A stretch of 64,000 nt of DNA from Corythucha ciliata (lineage: Eukaryota > Arthropoda > Insecta > Hemiptera > Tingidae): NCBI GenBank assembly GCA_038030265.1, contig CM075939.1, forward strand, positions 5,189,253 to 5,253,252, in the 5' to 3' direction. Under the pieces are notes generated by a model. It did not search any database and had not been told where the DNA came from. It worked only from the letters and a program-made list of their open reading frames with translations. A program made the position numbers and the translations under genes. Positions 1-10,859 of this stretch are shown piece after piece. The stretch's first letter is position 1. Each line of letters opens with the position of its first letter.

Positions 1-410
1 CCAAACCTAACGGTAATTTCTCCATTTACTCAGCTTTCTGACGGTTTACACACGATCTGAATTACCCTACTCCTTCCATGGGGAACGCTGAGACGTCACG
101 AAACAAATCATGGCCCAGGATTCATTTTTGGGCTTAAAACGAGTTAAAAAGCACAGAATTCATGAATTATTTGGTCTACTAAAGATTTTCTTGACTCACA
201 CAGCCGTCTGTCGTCCTCAGAAAATTCATTACTCATGAGGATCAACTTTTTAGCCCCCCCCCCTCCTAAACTTTGTCCAAAAATGAACAATATGTGCCAT
301 GATTTTTTTCGTTTTGTCTCAACATTTCCCATGGAAGAAGTAGGATAATTTAAATTGCTATACACTGTTAGAAAGCTGAGAAAGTGGAGAAGTTTTTGTG
401 ACGTTTGACA
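1..410. repeat. Imperfect inverted repeat at left edge (foldback-like)
   Basis: The stretch from 1 to about 170 reappears in reverse complement from about 240 to 410. Shared blocks include ctcagctttct, ttccatggg, gttgagac/gctgagac and aaatcatggc, in the same order in both arms. The arms have diverged by small substitutions, and the centre holds a C-rich run. The left arm runs into the window edge, so the full element may be longer. No open frame inside resembles a known protein. It is best read as a foldback or MITE-type element; the class is unknown. Confidence 0.6.
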
Positions 411-1180
411 ATCCACAGAGATGTTTGTGGAAACTCAGTATTGATAATTTCAAGGAGTCTTCGACAACTTTGAAGATTGATATTGCCCTTTTCCCGTGGA
501 ACACTTTTCGTTGATTTCAAAACTGCCATCACTTTTTCAAGAAAGTGCATTTCAAGCTGGGGGACAGCCGGTTTTTGGATACAACTTTGCTCTCTCGGGG
601 AAAAGCTCTTAAAAAGTCGCAACTCGAAAGCAAAGCATTATAGGTCACTAGCCAAAAAATAATGTTTTACTTCATTTTTGGTGTACTTTCTCCCAAAATG
701 TTTTGTACCACCCAAACTGGACCATGCACCCCCTATAGGGTTTTCCATTTGCACAAACATCTGCACCAGAGCAATCTCTACCCATCCTCTCTTTAATTAT
801 ACGGTAACGGAGAAGACTAGTTGGAATGAACGACCCCGTTGCAGAATTTTATACCAATAGATAACGCTATGTACTACTCTGAATCAGTTGATCTGTTGAA
901 ATGTACCACCAGCTGTGACACGTTTTAAAGAGACCTCAATGTTGAAGCTTGCCCCTGGTAGTGCGATTTTCTGTCCATCTGATCTGGAGAATAAAACGTG
1001 CAATGAGTATACGTGTGGCGGCGAATATTCGATTCAGCCCACGAAAAGCGATATTCTGAAGGCTTGATTGAAAAAATGTGCGACTTCTGGAATCTGGAGG
1101 TAACTTTGCAGCTAAAATTGAGAAAACACGCTGGCTCACGGTGTATAGGGGCCATTTTCTGGGTAAAATGTAGAAAAAAC
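411..1180. other. Unassigned AT-rich stretch
   Basis: Only short unrelated open frames are present and none carries a motif I recognise. Toward 1080-1180 the phrases 'gctaaaattgagaaaa' begin, marking the transition into the family A array. Confidence 0.5.
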
Positions 1181-2330
1181 GCTAATGTGCTGTTCTTGGG
1201 CCAAGCCCGCGGCTAAAATTGAGAAAAAACGCCAATTCAAGGATACCAAACTGGTGAAAAAAACTCTCAAGCTTGAGGGGAAAAAAAACATAATTTGGGG
1301 ATAAAATTGAGAAAAATAGCAAATTTCCCACTGCTGACGTGACGTGGCAAAAACTTTTGGAAAAAGCGCAAATATGTGTGGCCATAACTGCGAAAAAGTG
1401 CTGATTCGTGGTCTTACGATGCAGTTTCCAGACCAAAATTAAGAAATAATATCTGATTCGCAGTGTGATAGAGGCCATTCTACAGCTAAAATGTAGAAAT
1501 CGACGCAAAAATGTCGTTTTTGGGCCAAGGCCACAGCTAAGATTGAGAAAACACGCTACTAATTCAATGCAGTACAAGTCGCAAGTGGTAATATTGACAA
1601 AAACAACTCTAATTCAGGTTAAAATTGGGCAAAAGTGGCAAATTAACAACAGAAATTGAAACAATCGCGGATGAAGTTGAGGTAACACATCAATTCGCGG
1701 ATATACAAAGATAATCACTAATTCCCAGCTAAAATTGTGAAAACGCAAATCCGTGAAAAATAGCGCTTATCCATAGCAGAAATAAGAGAAAAAAATGCCC
1801 ATGCAGGGCTAAAATCTAGACAACAATGCAACAAAAATTGAAAACAAAAAAAATTAATTAAAAAAAAAACAACAATACATAATAATTAGCGCGCCTAAAA
1901 TTAAGAAAAACGCTCATTTTAGGCTCAGTGCTAATTCGCTAATTGTAAAAAAAGCAGCTAATATTGAAAAAATCACTAATCAGCGCGGCATGATAAAAAA
2001 CGGAAAACTGATAATTAATTGCTGAAAATGTAAACAAAATGGATATTTTGCAGCTAAAATTGAGAATAAGCGCTAATTCGGGGCTAAAATTTTAAAAAAA
2101 TCACTAATTTGCGGAAAAGTGTTAAAATTTCTAATTTAAATACACGTCTTGGCGCCTTCTTAAAGCTCCTTTGTGGCTAAAATTGAGAAAAACGGCAAAC
2201 TATAGTCAAAAGCAAAGCAAAATTGCCAATGCGATGCTAAAATGTAAATAAAGAGCAATGCTAATTTGTGGTCAGTAAGCAATTAGCTGCAAAAATTACA
2301 AATTAACAGTATTTTGCTTATAAAGCCTAA
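1180..2330 (+). repeat. Family A degenerate ~30-bp array, forward
   Basis: A loose repeat unit of about 30 bp recurs: 'gctaattcgcggctaaaa' followed by 'ttgagaaaaagc'. Units are highly diverged and spaced irregularly, often separated by insertions. No coding potential is shared between units. The same family occurs near 4450, 16740, 22330, 37430, 45040, 46720 and 58280, in both orientations. Confidence 0.75.
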
Positions 2331-2960
2331 AATTAGCGCTTTTTCTCAATTTCAGCCTCAAAGTTGCCTTCAGATGCCGCGAGTTGGCTTATTTTCAATT
2401 TTTGATGCAAATTGAAATTTTTCACAATTTTTGCCACGAATTTTCCTGAATTTTACTCGCGAATAATCGCTTTTTTAAAAAAATTTTACCAGCGTTGTAG
2501 CGTTTTAAACACGTGAATTAGCGAATTTTCTCAATTTTAGCCATGAATTGGCGTTTTTCGCATTTTTAGCTGCAAATTGGCTATTTTTCCCATTTTTAAC
2601 CGCAAATTAGCATTTTTTTCACATTTTAGCACGGCGTTAGCAATTTTTTGTTACTCATAGCTGTAGATCAGCGTTTCTTCTCAATTCGAGCATCAGCGGT
2701 GTTTTTTTTAACTTTATAGCCCCATGAATTTGCCGTTTTTCTCAATTTTAGCCACACAGTTGCCTTTAGAAGGCACGAAGGCGAGTATTCAAGTTGGAAA
2801 TGTTCCCACAATTTTGTCCGCGAATTGGTGACTTTCCTCAAGTTTAACTGTGAACTGGCACTTTTTTCTCAATTTTAGCAGCGCATTAGCGCTTCTAGCC
2901 CGTGAACTCGCGAATTTTCTCATTTCTAGCTACGAATTGGCGGTAATTTAGTCGTAGTTT
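2330..2960 (-). repeat. Family A array, reverse orientation
   Basis: The family A unit continues here but reads on the opposite strand, for example 'gcgtttttctcaatttta' followed by 'gccacgaattggc'. The switch of orientation occurs close to 2330, so the two blocks face each other and together form a diffuse inverted repeat from about 1180 to 2960. Confidence 0.7.
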
Positions 2961-3201
2961 ACAGTAAAAAAGTGTCACTGACCAACATTTTTGATACGTG
3001 AACTTCCTCATTGTAGAAAACCTTTGTTGTAGTTTGTTGTCAAACGACAACAACAAATCACATGGAGTACCGGACTCAATGTTTCTCTGACACGCCACCA
3101 GATATCGTGTCCCTTAGCTACAATCGCCAATAGTATTTTTTGAGATTTTTCAAGAGTTAATATTGTTAGTATGATCGCTTGGACTACGAGGGTTAGTAGG
3201 T

Positions 3202-3450
3202 AATGCATGCAAGAAATTGTAGCCGTAGGAGCCTACGTTGTCTGTCTTCCCTCGTTGAGGTGCGTTAGAAACGAACCGGTTTCGGCTGCTCGCCATCTTC
3301 AGCGTCTGTAAGTCCAACTGAAACTTACACTTCACTGGACTTACAGACGCTGAAGATGGCGAGCAGCCGAAACCGGTTCGTTTCTAACGCACCTCAACGA
3401 GGGAAGACAGACAACGTAGGCTCCTACGGCTACAGTTTCTTGCATGCATT
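3202..3450. repeat. Near-perfect hairpin, 115-bp arms
   Basis: Positions 3202-3316 are the reverse complement of 3336-3450 with, as far as I can see, one mismatch, around a 19-bp spacer (3317-3335). The outer ends read aatgcatgcaagaaa. The right arm contains ctgaagatgg, a short hairpin, then ccgaaacc, an order reminiscent of a hammerhead core. Such arm identity implies recent formation or gene conversion. Its class is undecided: foldback MITE or an inverted repeat from a Penelope-like terminal region. Confidence 0.85.
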
Positions 3451-3534
3451 ATTTTTCAAGAGGTCATACTGGTCCAGTCAATATAGTGAGAAGAATTAGT
3501 GATTTTTCGTTTCCTTCGAAATCTTAAAAATTCA

Positions 3535-3671
3535 GGGGCCTTATTCACTAACTTTTTTCAACATTGCTTTTTTTAAAAATCATATTTTTCCGTTCAGTTT
3601 TCTTAATTTCATCTATGAGATTTTAATGTTTCTACCAAGCAATGTTTCAATCTCTTACAGAATAAGGCCCC
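3535..3671. mobile_element. MITE with ggggccttatt termini
   Basis: The segment begins ggggccttattc and ends gaataaggcccc, giving inverted termini of about 12 bp. The flanks can be read as a CAG triplet on both sides (3533-3535 and 3671-3673), with one base of ambiguity against the termini. It is about 137 bp long and has no coding capacity. The size and GGCC-type ends resemble the element at 22008, so Harbinger-like MITE is likely. Confidence 0.6.
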
Positions 3672-3679
3672 AGGAGGCC

Positions 3680-4440
3680 TATATTATTTTAAAAAATCAA
3701 TATGCTTTCGTAGCTCAAACAAATATATATGAACCGATGGGTCAAAAATGATAGGCGTGCAATTATCGGTGTGTCACATGAATGCACTTACCACGAAACG
3801 TGTCAATGTAAGAAGGTAGTCCCGACGCCTCCAGAATTTCTCTAACATCTGTATCCATATTGCACAAGCCACAAGCACAAACAAATTCGGATTATCGATG
3901 CTAACACTCGTCGTCGTGTTGTATTTCTTTTACTATACTGAAGAACTAGTGGGCTCGCAGTATCAAATTCCTAGACCTCCCCTCCACATGAACTGCCCTT
4001 AGCTAGGGTCTAGATGAATCTACCATCTCGTTTAGTTAAAAACTACAAGTTCAGCAGAATTCAACAATTCTGTAATGGCTTCGCCAACCAAGCGTAGTTC
4101 ACACAACTAACTTGAGTTACTTTTACCATCTGTATCGTTGAGGTTATTTTTTTGGTAAACGTTAACTGTTTTTATATTAACGAACACCTATCTGTAAAGT
4201 TAAAGATAAAATACTTTCAGCTAAAGAACCAGAACTGTTTAGTTCTCAAAGCCAGTTCATTTTTATAGCTAACTTACCGTCTCTAAATAGTGAACCTAAC
4301 GATAATCTGACTGAACTCACTGGCGTGGTTTCTACTATAATTGTATAGCTATTTTGCTTAAAGCTATTTGTTGAAGGAACACATTTTTTGGCATTTATAA
4401 TGATAATTAGGTTGTAGAAACTAAATAACTGTCAACCATC
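3680..4440. other. Unassigned AT-rich stretch
   Basis: No long open frame, no periodic repeat and no recognisable element ends are visible here. Confidence 0.5.
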
Positions 4441-4449
4441 GTATGGTTA

Positions 4450-4840
4450 ACGAAATTTCTTTCAGTGCGTAATAGAGGAAAAGTGATCATTCGCCCCTGA
4501 AGTTAAGAAAAAGCTCTGAATCGCCCTATAAAGTCGAAAAAAGTGCACTAATTCGTGGCTATAATATACATTTTGAAATAAATGGCAAATCCAACTGAAT
4601 TCAAGAAAAACGATAATTCTTCGATAAACAGGCGCAAAAATGGTAATATCGCTAATTCAATGTTAAAAAGAATAAACGCGTTTGTCGAAATTGAAAATGT
4701 TTTTTCGTGAATGAAAAGGATCATGGTTTGAGAAAGTAAGAAGACTCGCAATTGGGCAAATATGGTAATTTTATTTAACCCAAAAAAGATTAGAGAGAAA
4801 AAGCCGTGTGGCATAAAAAAAAACCATCGAATACACGTTA
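4450..4840 (+). repeat. Eroded family A copy
   Basis: Phrases such as 'gcactaattcgtggctata' and 'ttcaagaaaaacgata' follow the family A pattern at a spacing near 30 bp, but more decayed than the 1180 block. Confidence 0.5.
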
Positions 4841-5179
4841 CATGCGGATTATTAATTAATTATTGAATTATGATTGCAATCATGAACAGATTAATGTATG
4901 AATTAAGGGATAAAGCACACCAACCGCACAGTTTGATTTGTACGGATTACAGTATTGTATGCTGCAGCAGAGAAAGTGGTAAGCACGGGGGGGGGGATCT
5001 CCATTTGCATATTGCGTACTGCTGCAATTGCGTTGGTTTGGTCGACCGAGCAGTGTCCGCACGTTTCTTCCCAGGTTGATCGGGTGTATAGTAACTTGCA
5101 AGTTCGTATGTCGACTCGTTTAGAGTGACCAGCACATTTCTGAGTAGGATAGGATTAGGCGAAAGATTAGATAAGAGTA

Positions 5180-6314
5180 TTGGAGTCGCGAGTTGGCGAT
5201 TTGTACGATCCGGAAGGAAGTGCTTGGCTAGGAGAGGGTTGCATGAGCATCAACATGCATAATACTGCGGCGAGGTCGACGGATACGGCGCTGCATGCGC
5301 TACTGTCGAGGGTGGAGGATAGTCTTGGCTGTAAGAAGTACTGTTTGGGGTTATTCGTAGATATAGAGGGGGCATTCAATAATGTCTCCAGGGAATGTAT
5401 GTTAGAGGCGTTGAGAGAGTTTGGGGTGAACAATGTGTTGATAGAGTTCGTGGAGGTGACGCTGCGGAACAGATGGGTGGTGGCGGTGCTGAGGGGTGTG
5501 TAAGTGGTGGTGAAGGCTGAGAAGGGAACCCCTCAAGGCTTCTGCATTTCTCCCCTGCTCTGGTTTTTTGGTCATGGAGGGGCTCATACGAGTTTTGGAG
5601 AGAGAAGGTATTTATTGTCAGTTCTTTGCGGATGATGGGGTGATATTGGTAAGGGGGAAGGACTTGAGCACCTTGTGTGGTCTCATGAATCAGGCTGTTC
5701 ACGAAATGAATAACTGGTGAGCAAGAGGACTAATTGCGGTAAACCCGGAAAAAGCCAAGCTCATACTCTTTACGAAGAAGAGGAGCTTGGCAGGGTGGGG
5801 GCCAATCAAGATGAACGGAAGAGAAATAGAAAGGGTGACAGAAGTTAAATATTTGGGAGTGACCCTGAACGGTAAGATGTCGTGGAGGACCCACGTGAAC
5901 AATGTGTGTAAACGAGCGGTAAGGACATTTCATCAATGTAAGCGAGTAGTGGGGAATACCTGTGGCTTAACCCCTCAACGGATGCTGTGGCTATACACAG
6001 GTATAATTAGGACCAGAATATTGTATGGCGCTTTGGCTTGGTGGAAAGCGGTGGAGTGGGCCTGGGGGCGGGAGTTGCTCGGCAGGGTCCAGCGTCTGGC
6101 CTGTCTGGCGACTCTGGGGGCCTTCAGGACGACTCCAACGGCAGCGATGGAAGTGTTGCTTCGGCTGCGTCCCCCATACTTGGAAGTCAACATGCGCGCA
6201 ATGGAAACATGTTATGGGTTGCAAATCCATGGGAAATGGGCGAAAACTTGGGAAGGAAGATACGGATTCGAGTTAGTACGAGAGAGGAATTCAGGGTGCA
6301 AGAGGGAACCATGA
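5180..6314 (+). pseudogene. LINE reverse transcriptase, broken
   Basis: The reverse transcriptase would copy element RNA at the nicked target. Motif A is seen as GLFVDIEGAFNNVS near 5345-5390, motif B as GTPQGFCISPLLW near 5525-5565 and motif C as FFADD near 5622-5636, so all catalytic aspartates are visible. The thumb part (5787-6314) includes KYLGVTLNGKMSWRTHV. Breaks are a stop at 5501-5503, a frame change near 5570, a stop near 5718 and another frame change before RNase H. It cannot make a full enzyme. Confidence 0.85.
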
Positions 6315-6985
6315 ATTGCTTCACGGATGGGTCTAAGTTGGAATCGTGAATGACAGGATCTGGGTTCTGGATACCGGAGTTTGAAGGTGGGGATTGTAGG
6401 CCTCTAGGAAAGTTGGCCACGGTTTTTCAGGCAGAGGTCGTGGCGATAAATGACTGTGTCCTGGAGCTAATTAGGAAGCATGTGAGGTTCAGCGAAGTGG
6501 TGATCCACGAGGACAGCCGCGCAGCCCTGGGGGCGGTGGCCAGGCCGGTGGTGGAGTCAGCCTTGGTGGCGGACTGTCAGCGGGGTATCACAAAGCTACT
6601 GGGAATGGGTAATGAAGTGACCCTCGCGTGGATCCCTGGACACAGGGGATACGAGGGGAATGAGAAAGCTGATGAAATGGCAAAACAGGGGGCAAATAAG
6701 GAAGTATGGGGACCGGAGCCGATTATTGCGGTCTCCAAGACAGTGGGGAGAGCCCAGATAAAGGATTGGGCGGATAGGGAGGCCACCAGGAGTTGGAATA
6801 GCTTATCAGCCTGTCGGCAAGCGAGGGCTTGGATTCGGGAATGGGACAGTGAGGCGACGATGTGGCTGCTATCACTAAGTAGAGGCAGCATGCGGAGGGT
6901 TGTGGGGATGTTTACAAGCCACTATACGCTACGTCAGCACCTCCACATAATGGGAATGGTGGCAGACCCGATGTGTCAGACGATG
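6290..6985 (+). pseudogene. LINE RNase H domain, interrupted
   Basis: RNase H motifs occur in order: CFTDGSKLE near 6313-6340, then a stop at 6347-6349, VFQAEVVA near 6424, EDSRAALGAV near 6509 and WIPGHRGYEGNEKADEMAKQ near 6630-6690. The acidic positions are present; the usual S-D-S at the third site reads E-D-S. The frame stays open past the end of this domain and runs into a second, unrelated LINE. The domain follows the RT of the same element. Confidence 0.85.
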
Positions 6986-7751
6986 AATAATATCAAAATT
7001 ATGTGCTGGATTGCAAATGGCCTTCATTTGCGTAAGAACGAATTGCAAATTGCAATGAAAATCAACAAAGTTGACGTTTGCCTTGTCTCGGAAACTCATT
7101 TCACTAACGAATCATTCCTCAGGATGAAAAATTACAAAAGCTACCATGCGACCCATCCAAGTAACTCTGCGAGAGGGGGGAGCGCTATATATTTTCCCAG
7201 CTCGATTCATCAAGGGAGGGGACTTCAACGCTAAGCATACTATATGGGGCTCGAGAATTGTCAATCCGCAAGGAAGAACACTTCGACAAGCAGTGTTGGA
7301 GGGGGGATGTGAAACGCATTCAACTGGCAAGTCTACTTATTGGCCAGCAGATATGAATAAGGTACCTGACTTAATTGACTTTTACCTAAGTAAAAACATC
7401 GGGTCAAGTTACATATTAGTAGAAGAAAACAACGATTTGAGTTCAGATCGTTCTGTGGTGCTACTCACACTGAGTGAAAAAGTGATATTGCGACAAATCA
7501 GATCATTTGCGTTAACCAATCGTAAGACAGACTGGAATTCATTCAGAGTGCAACTCGGTGGTTTAGTGGATATTGGGTCTCAAATCAACGAGGAAGAGAA
7601 CATGAATGACGAAGTTGAGAAACTGACTTTACTCATACAACAGGTTGCCATGGACAGCATGCAAACTGTAAAGAGAAAGCTTCAAGGATTTCACTATCCA
7701 AGAGAAATTATTGAGCTGGTCAAAGAAAAACGTAAAGCCAGGAAAAAATGA
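6986..7751 (+). pseudogene. LINE AP endonuclease, internal deletion
   Basis: The endonuclease would nick target DNA. Its start is clear: IMCWIANGLHLRKNEL, then DVCLVSETHFT with the catalytic glutamate, and ARGGSAIYF. Near 7200 the frame breaks and the protein resumes in another frame at GGDFNAKHTIWGSR, so a central portion is lost. A PDLIDFYL segment near 7360 and the linker to RT follow, to a stop at 7749-7751. Confidence 0.8.
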
Positions 7752-8405
7752 CAAACCACGAGAGATCCGGGAGCCAAAGCGGAATGGAACAAGTTGAAGG
7801 AAGAGCTCAGGATCATACTGAAGGAGCTGCATCAGGAGACGGTAGAGCTTCAACTGAACAAGCTGACCAGCGATCATCATACTGAGTACTCGCTATGGAA
7901 AGTAACAAAGTACTTAAAAAGACCTACAATACAAGTTTGTCCCATCAAAGGAAAGGATGGAAAATGGATCAAGGATGACCAGGAGAAAGCAAATGCTTTT
8001 GCTGAGCACCAAATGCAAATATTCACGCCAAACAAGCAAGGCGACACAAATCAACCATTGCCGGAAATCCGAGGGATAGATGCTGACGAGCATATTCCAG
8101 CGGTCACGTATAAAGAGACCTGTCAGGTGATTAAAAAAGAAATGAATCCAAAAAAGGCTCCCGGTTTTGACGGGACTACAGAAGAAACTCTTCAGCAACT
8201 TCCGAGAAAAGCGATTAGAAAAATTAAGCAGCTATTCAATGTAGCTTTTCATCAACGAAAGGTCCCAACGCTTTGGAAAATTGCTGAAATAATCATGCTT
8301 CCCAAGCCAGGGAAGCAGCCGTCGTATAGGCCTATCTCGCTGCTACCGGTCATGTCCAAGCTCTTAGAGAAGCTCCAGCAGATATTGCCTTCAAATTTAA
8401 GCTGA
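7752..8405 (+). pseudogene. LINE RT N-terminal part
   Basis: The open stretch from 7794 contains the pre-RT region, NPKKAPGFDGTTEETLQQ (near 8150) and then PSYRPISLLPVMSKLLEKL near 8315-8375, the typical beginning of a LINE reverse transcriptase. Immediately afterwards the palm with motifs A to C is missing and sequence like the RNase H follows. A deletion junction therefore lies near 8375-8400. Confidence 0.8.
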
Positions 8406-9143
8406 ACAATGCTTCATCTGTGCATACGGCAGAACGAATAGCTATGATGGAAGCTCTGAAATATGCGAGTAGTTTCGAAATCCGCCCAGCTAAGATACTC
8501 GTACTGTCGGACAGTAGGTCAGCCTTGCAGAGTATTCAAAAACCAGACACAAAATCATCACATATTGTGTTGTCTATTGTCAGTGTGATAGAGGAAATGA
8601 AAACGCAGAGCGGAATTATGGTCAACCTAATGTGGATTAAATGACATAATAATTTGAGGGGAAACGAAATCGTAGACGGGTACGCCAAAGAAGCCGTACC
8701 AGTAGGATTACACACTACTTGCCCCCTTTAGATGTGGGCAATTTCGCTCGACGATTTTATTACAACCAGTGGTCTGACCTGTACAAAAAATCTATAAAAA
8801 GAGAAAGGTAACTATTATGGATGCATTCAACCATGTATACCAAGTAACCCATGGTACTATTATTAGTCGAATAAGATTCGGTCACGACTACTCACCGTCT
8901 CATTTAGGTCGAATAGGCGTTCACGAAAGTCCTCGTGTAACCAAGGAACTACAGCAAGTGCCAACCAATTCGCTTTGGAATGCCCCAAGTACGAGTGGGG
9001 TCGTTCTGCATTATGGCAATCGATTTTTGAAGCTAAACCTCAAGTGCCACTCCCCTGCAATCTGCACGTGGTGTTGGCTCATGCTAGTTATGACGCCCTC
9101 AAAACCCTATTTCGGTGTAGAACTTAACAAAATCCCAGTTTAA
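8380..9143 (+). pseudogene. LINE RNase H and C-terminal remnant
   Basis: HTAERIAMMEALKYA near 8420, LVLSDSRSALQSIQ near 8500 and LMWIK at the stop (8642-8644) are RNase H motifs; the match resumes as GNEIVDGYAKEA near 8660-8695. Further downstream, several frames contain pieces of the C-terminal tail, for example near 8880-9110. Multiple stops and frame changes show that it is dead. Confidence 0.7.
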
Positions 9144-9149
9144 AGAGCA

Positions 9150-9290
9150 TATACAAACTAAGTTTAATATTGAACATTTTTTAATAATAAATTTAAAAAA
9201 AGTAAAATAAAAATTATAAAAAATAACAATAATAAAATAAAAGGATGAGTAGGAACATATAACAATAAATAATAATAATATCATAACTAT
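9150..9290 (+). repeat. A-rich 3' tail of LINE
   Basis: Runs of aataaa, aaaataaaaa and aataataat follow the C-terminal remnant. A degenerate poly(A) or (AAT) tail at the 3' end is usual for LINEs and fixes the orientation and approximate end of the insertion. Confidence 0.6.
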
Positions 9291-9299
9291 ACGCAAGCT

Positions 9300-9960
9300 T
9301 AGCTGGAATGGCTAATCCTTCACGGAAAGCCAGAAAAAAAAAAAAAGTCAATGAAATCACACGGATTTCTACACTGTGCAACTAGTGCAAAACAATGGAA
9401 TTAACCTAGTACCTATGTGAAATTAATGTCCATAATGGTGTGATATCAGCAGATTTCCCATACCTATTATGTAATTCTCCCCCCCCTCAATTAACAGCCC
9501 TACGCCAAAAAGATCCTTTTTTGATTGAACAACGGACCGTTCGATCAAAACGTGCTCGCTTAGTCCTAGCCTATATAGAAACCTCAACCGGCTTTCACGC
9601 CGATAATTGGCTTCTTGTAGATTAGATAGAACTTTCTCGGTAATGGATGAAAAGTGCCAAGTCGAGGCTGAAAGATCCACGTCATTCACGTGCAGGCGTT
9701 CAATTTTATAATTTTAATAAAATTACCAGTAAGAAGGGGACCAGGATTGAGTTTTCGTTTAGGGACGATCGTCCCCTCGATTAGGGATGGTCTCGGGCTC
9801 GGGCTTATTTTCCAGATTTTAAGAAGGCTAAAGAGGCGAGTGTAATCTCTCGGTCGAACAGGTGTCGTAAAAATGAAATTACCTGTTTCGTGGGGTTAAT
9901 AGACGCGAATTTCCCCAGTTTTTATAATCCTAGAAACTAAGGTACGAGAAATTTTCCAGT
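9300..9960. other. Unassigned stretch
   Basis: No protein, repeat periodicity or RNA gene is supported. A minus-strand frame of 88 codons at 9423-9689 has no motif I know. Confidence 0.45.
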
Positions 9961-9964
9961 TTAC

Positions 9965-10040
9965 CCAGTAGCGGATCCAAAAAACATTTTTGGGAGGGGA
10001 CATTAAATTTCGCATGCATGTCGTTACTTTGTAGGGGTAT
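9965..10040 (+). mobile_element. Possible DNA transposon terminus
   Basis: The sequence cagtagcggatccaaaaaac, followed by a G-rich stretch, has the look of hAT-type ends with a CAGTGGCGGATC-like start. I cannot find a matching opposite end or a target duplication, so only a terminus is proposed. Confidence 0.3.
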
Positions 10041-10261
10041 GATTGGCGGGGGGGGGGGGCTCCCGCTACGTTCTTGCTTTTTTGTCTGTTGAAGCCTCAA
10101 ACTCACAATCAAGGGTTTTCTCAGAGCATACGACAACCAGCGCTCAATCCCCAAGCGCATGGATCGTTCGTATCGCCACTGCTTTGTCTGTCGTTTGTGC
10201 TGTCAGTTTTTGTGGAGGAACAGGACGCAAAATTCGCTGTTAATTGTTCAACTGTACGCGG

Positions 10262-10575
10262 TTAAGGGAGACTTGTACATGTGTTTCCTGGACCCCTCCA
10301 AGCATACGTCGCCTACTCGGCATTACGTAAATTATCACCACGAAAATCGGAAAATTGTAGGCTCCGTAAAATTATTCCGTATTTCTGCACCAATCCTGGA
10401 TATCAAGGCCTCATTTAAATCTCCAGGAGATTCTGCACGTGCGTACGATCTTTTTTCATGTTTCACTCCTGAAATAACTGTAAAACCCACATAAACTTTT
10501 ATCTTGAAAATTAGTAATGAGCAAAGCAAGACTCGAAGGTCTTGGTCTTGCTGCAAGAGTCTTGCTTTGTTGATT
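10262..10575 (+). repeat. Family E foldback, half copy
   Basis: This block shares the ordered phrases tgtgtttcctggacccctcc, ctactcggcattacgtaaat, tatttctgcaccaatcctgg and aaatctccagga with copies at 25384-25800 and 60840-61110. It ends in a short array of 'ggtcttggtcttgc' that reappears inverted at 13336-13500. It seems to be one arm of a foldback whose other arm lies about 3 kb downstream. Confidence 0.7.
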
Positions 10576-10859
10576 TAATTTTTTTCGTATTAACTTCGAG
10601 TGGTCTGTCTTTCGTTTTTGTTGTTCTTTTTGAAGAAAACAATTGCATTGCATATCGAAAAAACAATTCAAAAACAACCTAGTTCGGAACTTATGAAATG
10701 AAACATTTCTTTTTTTCAGTTTTATTCGTTTATCCCCACCTCCGATATTTTTGGATGTTCTTCGTATTTTTCCTTCATATCTCGCCTTATACTGAAAAAA
10801 AATGTAACCTGCCCCACCCTTTTGCAACCATGTGTGGTTTGAGAAGGCCAAAGAAACGA

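Larger units (their letters stand above)
5103..6985 (+). mobile_element. Truncated R1/I-like LINE (RT and RNase H)
   Basis: This is the 3' part of a non-LTR retrotransposon: reverse transcriptase palm, thumb region and RNase H in the order usual for LINE ORF2. The endonuclease and the first RT motifs are missing. The element also lacks the C-terminal zinc knuckle and 3' tail, because a different LINE takes over at about 6985. It is richer in G+C than its surroundings, which marks it as inserted sequence. Confidence 0.85.
6986..9290 (+). mobile_element. Jockey/I-like LINE, internally deleted
   Basis: A second LINE begins at about 6988 with the start of an AP endonuclease and runs through RT and RNase H fragments to an A-rich tail (about 9150-9245). 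Large internal deletions removed the middle of the endonuclease and most of the RT palm, so ~2.3 kb remains of an element that is usually longer. It lies in the same orientation as the LINE upstream. Confidence 0.85.
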
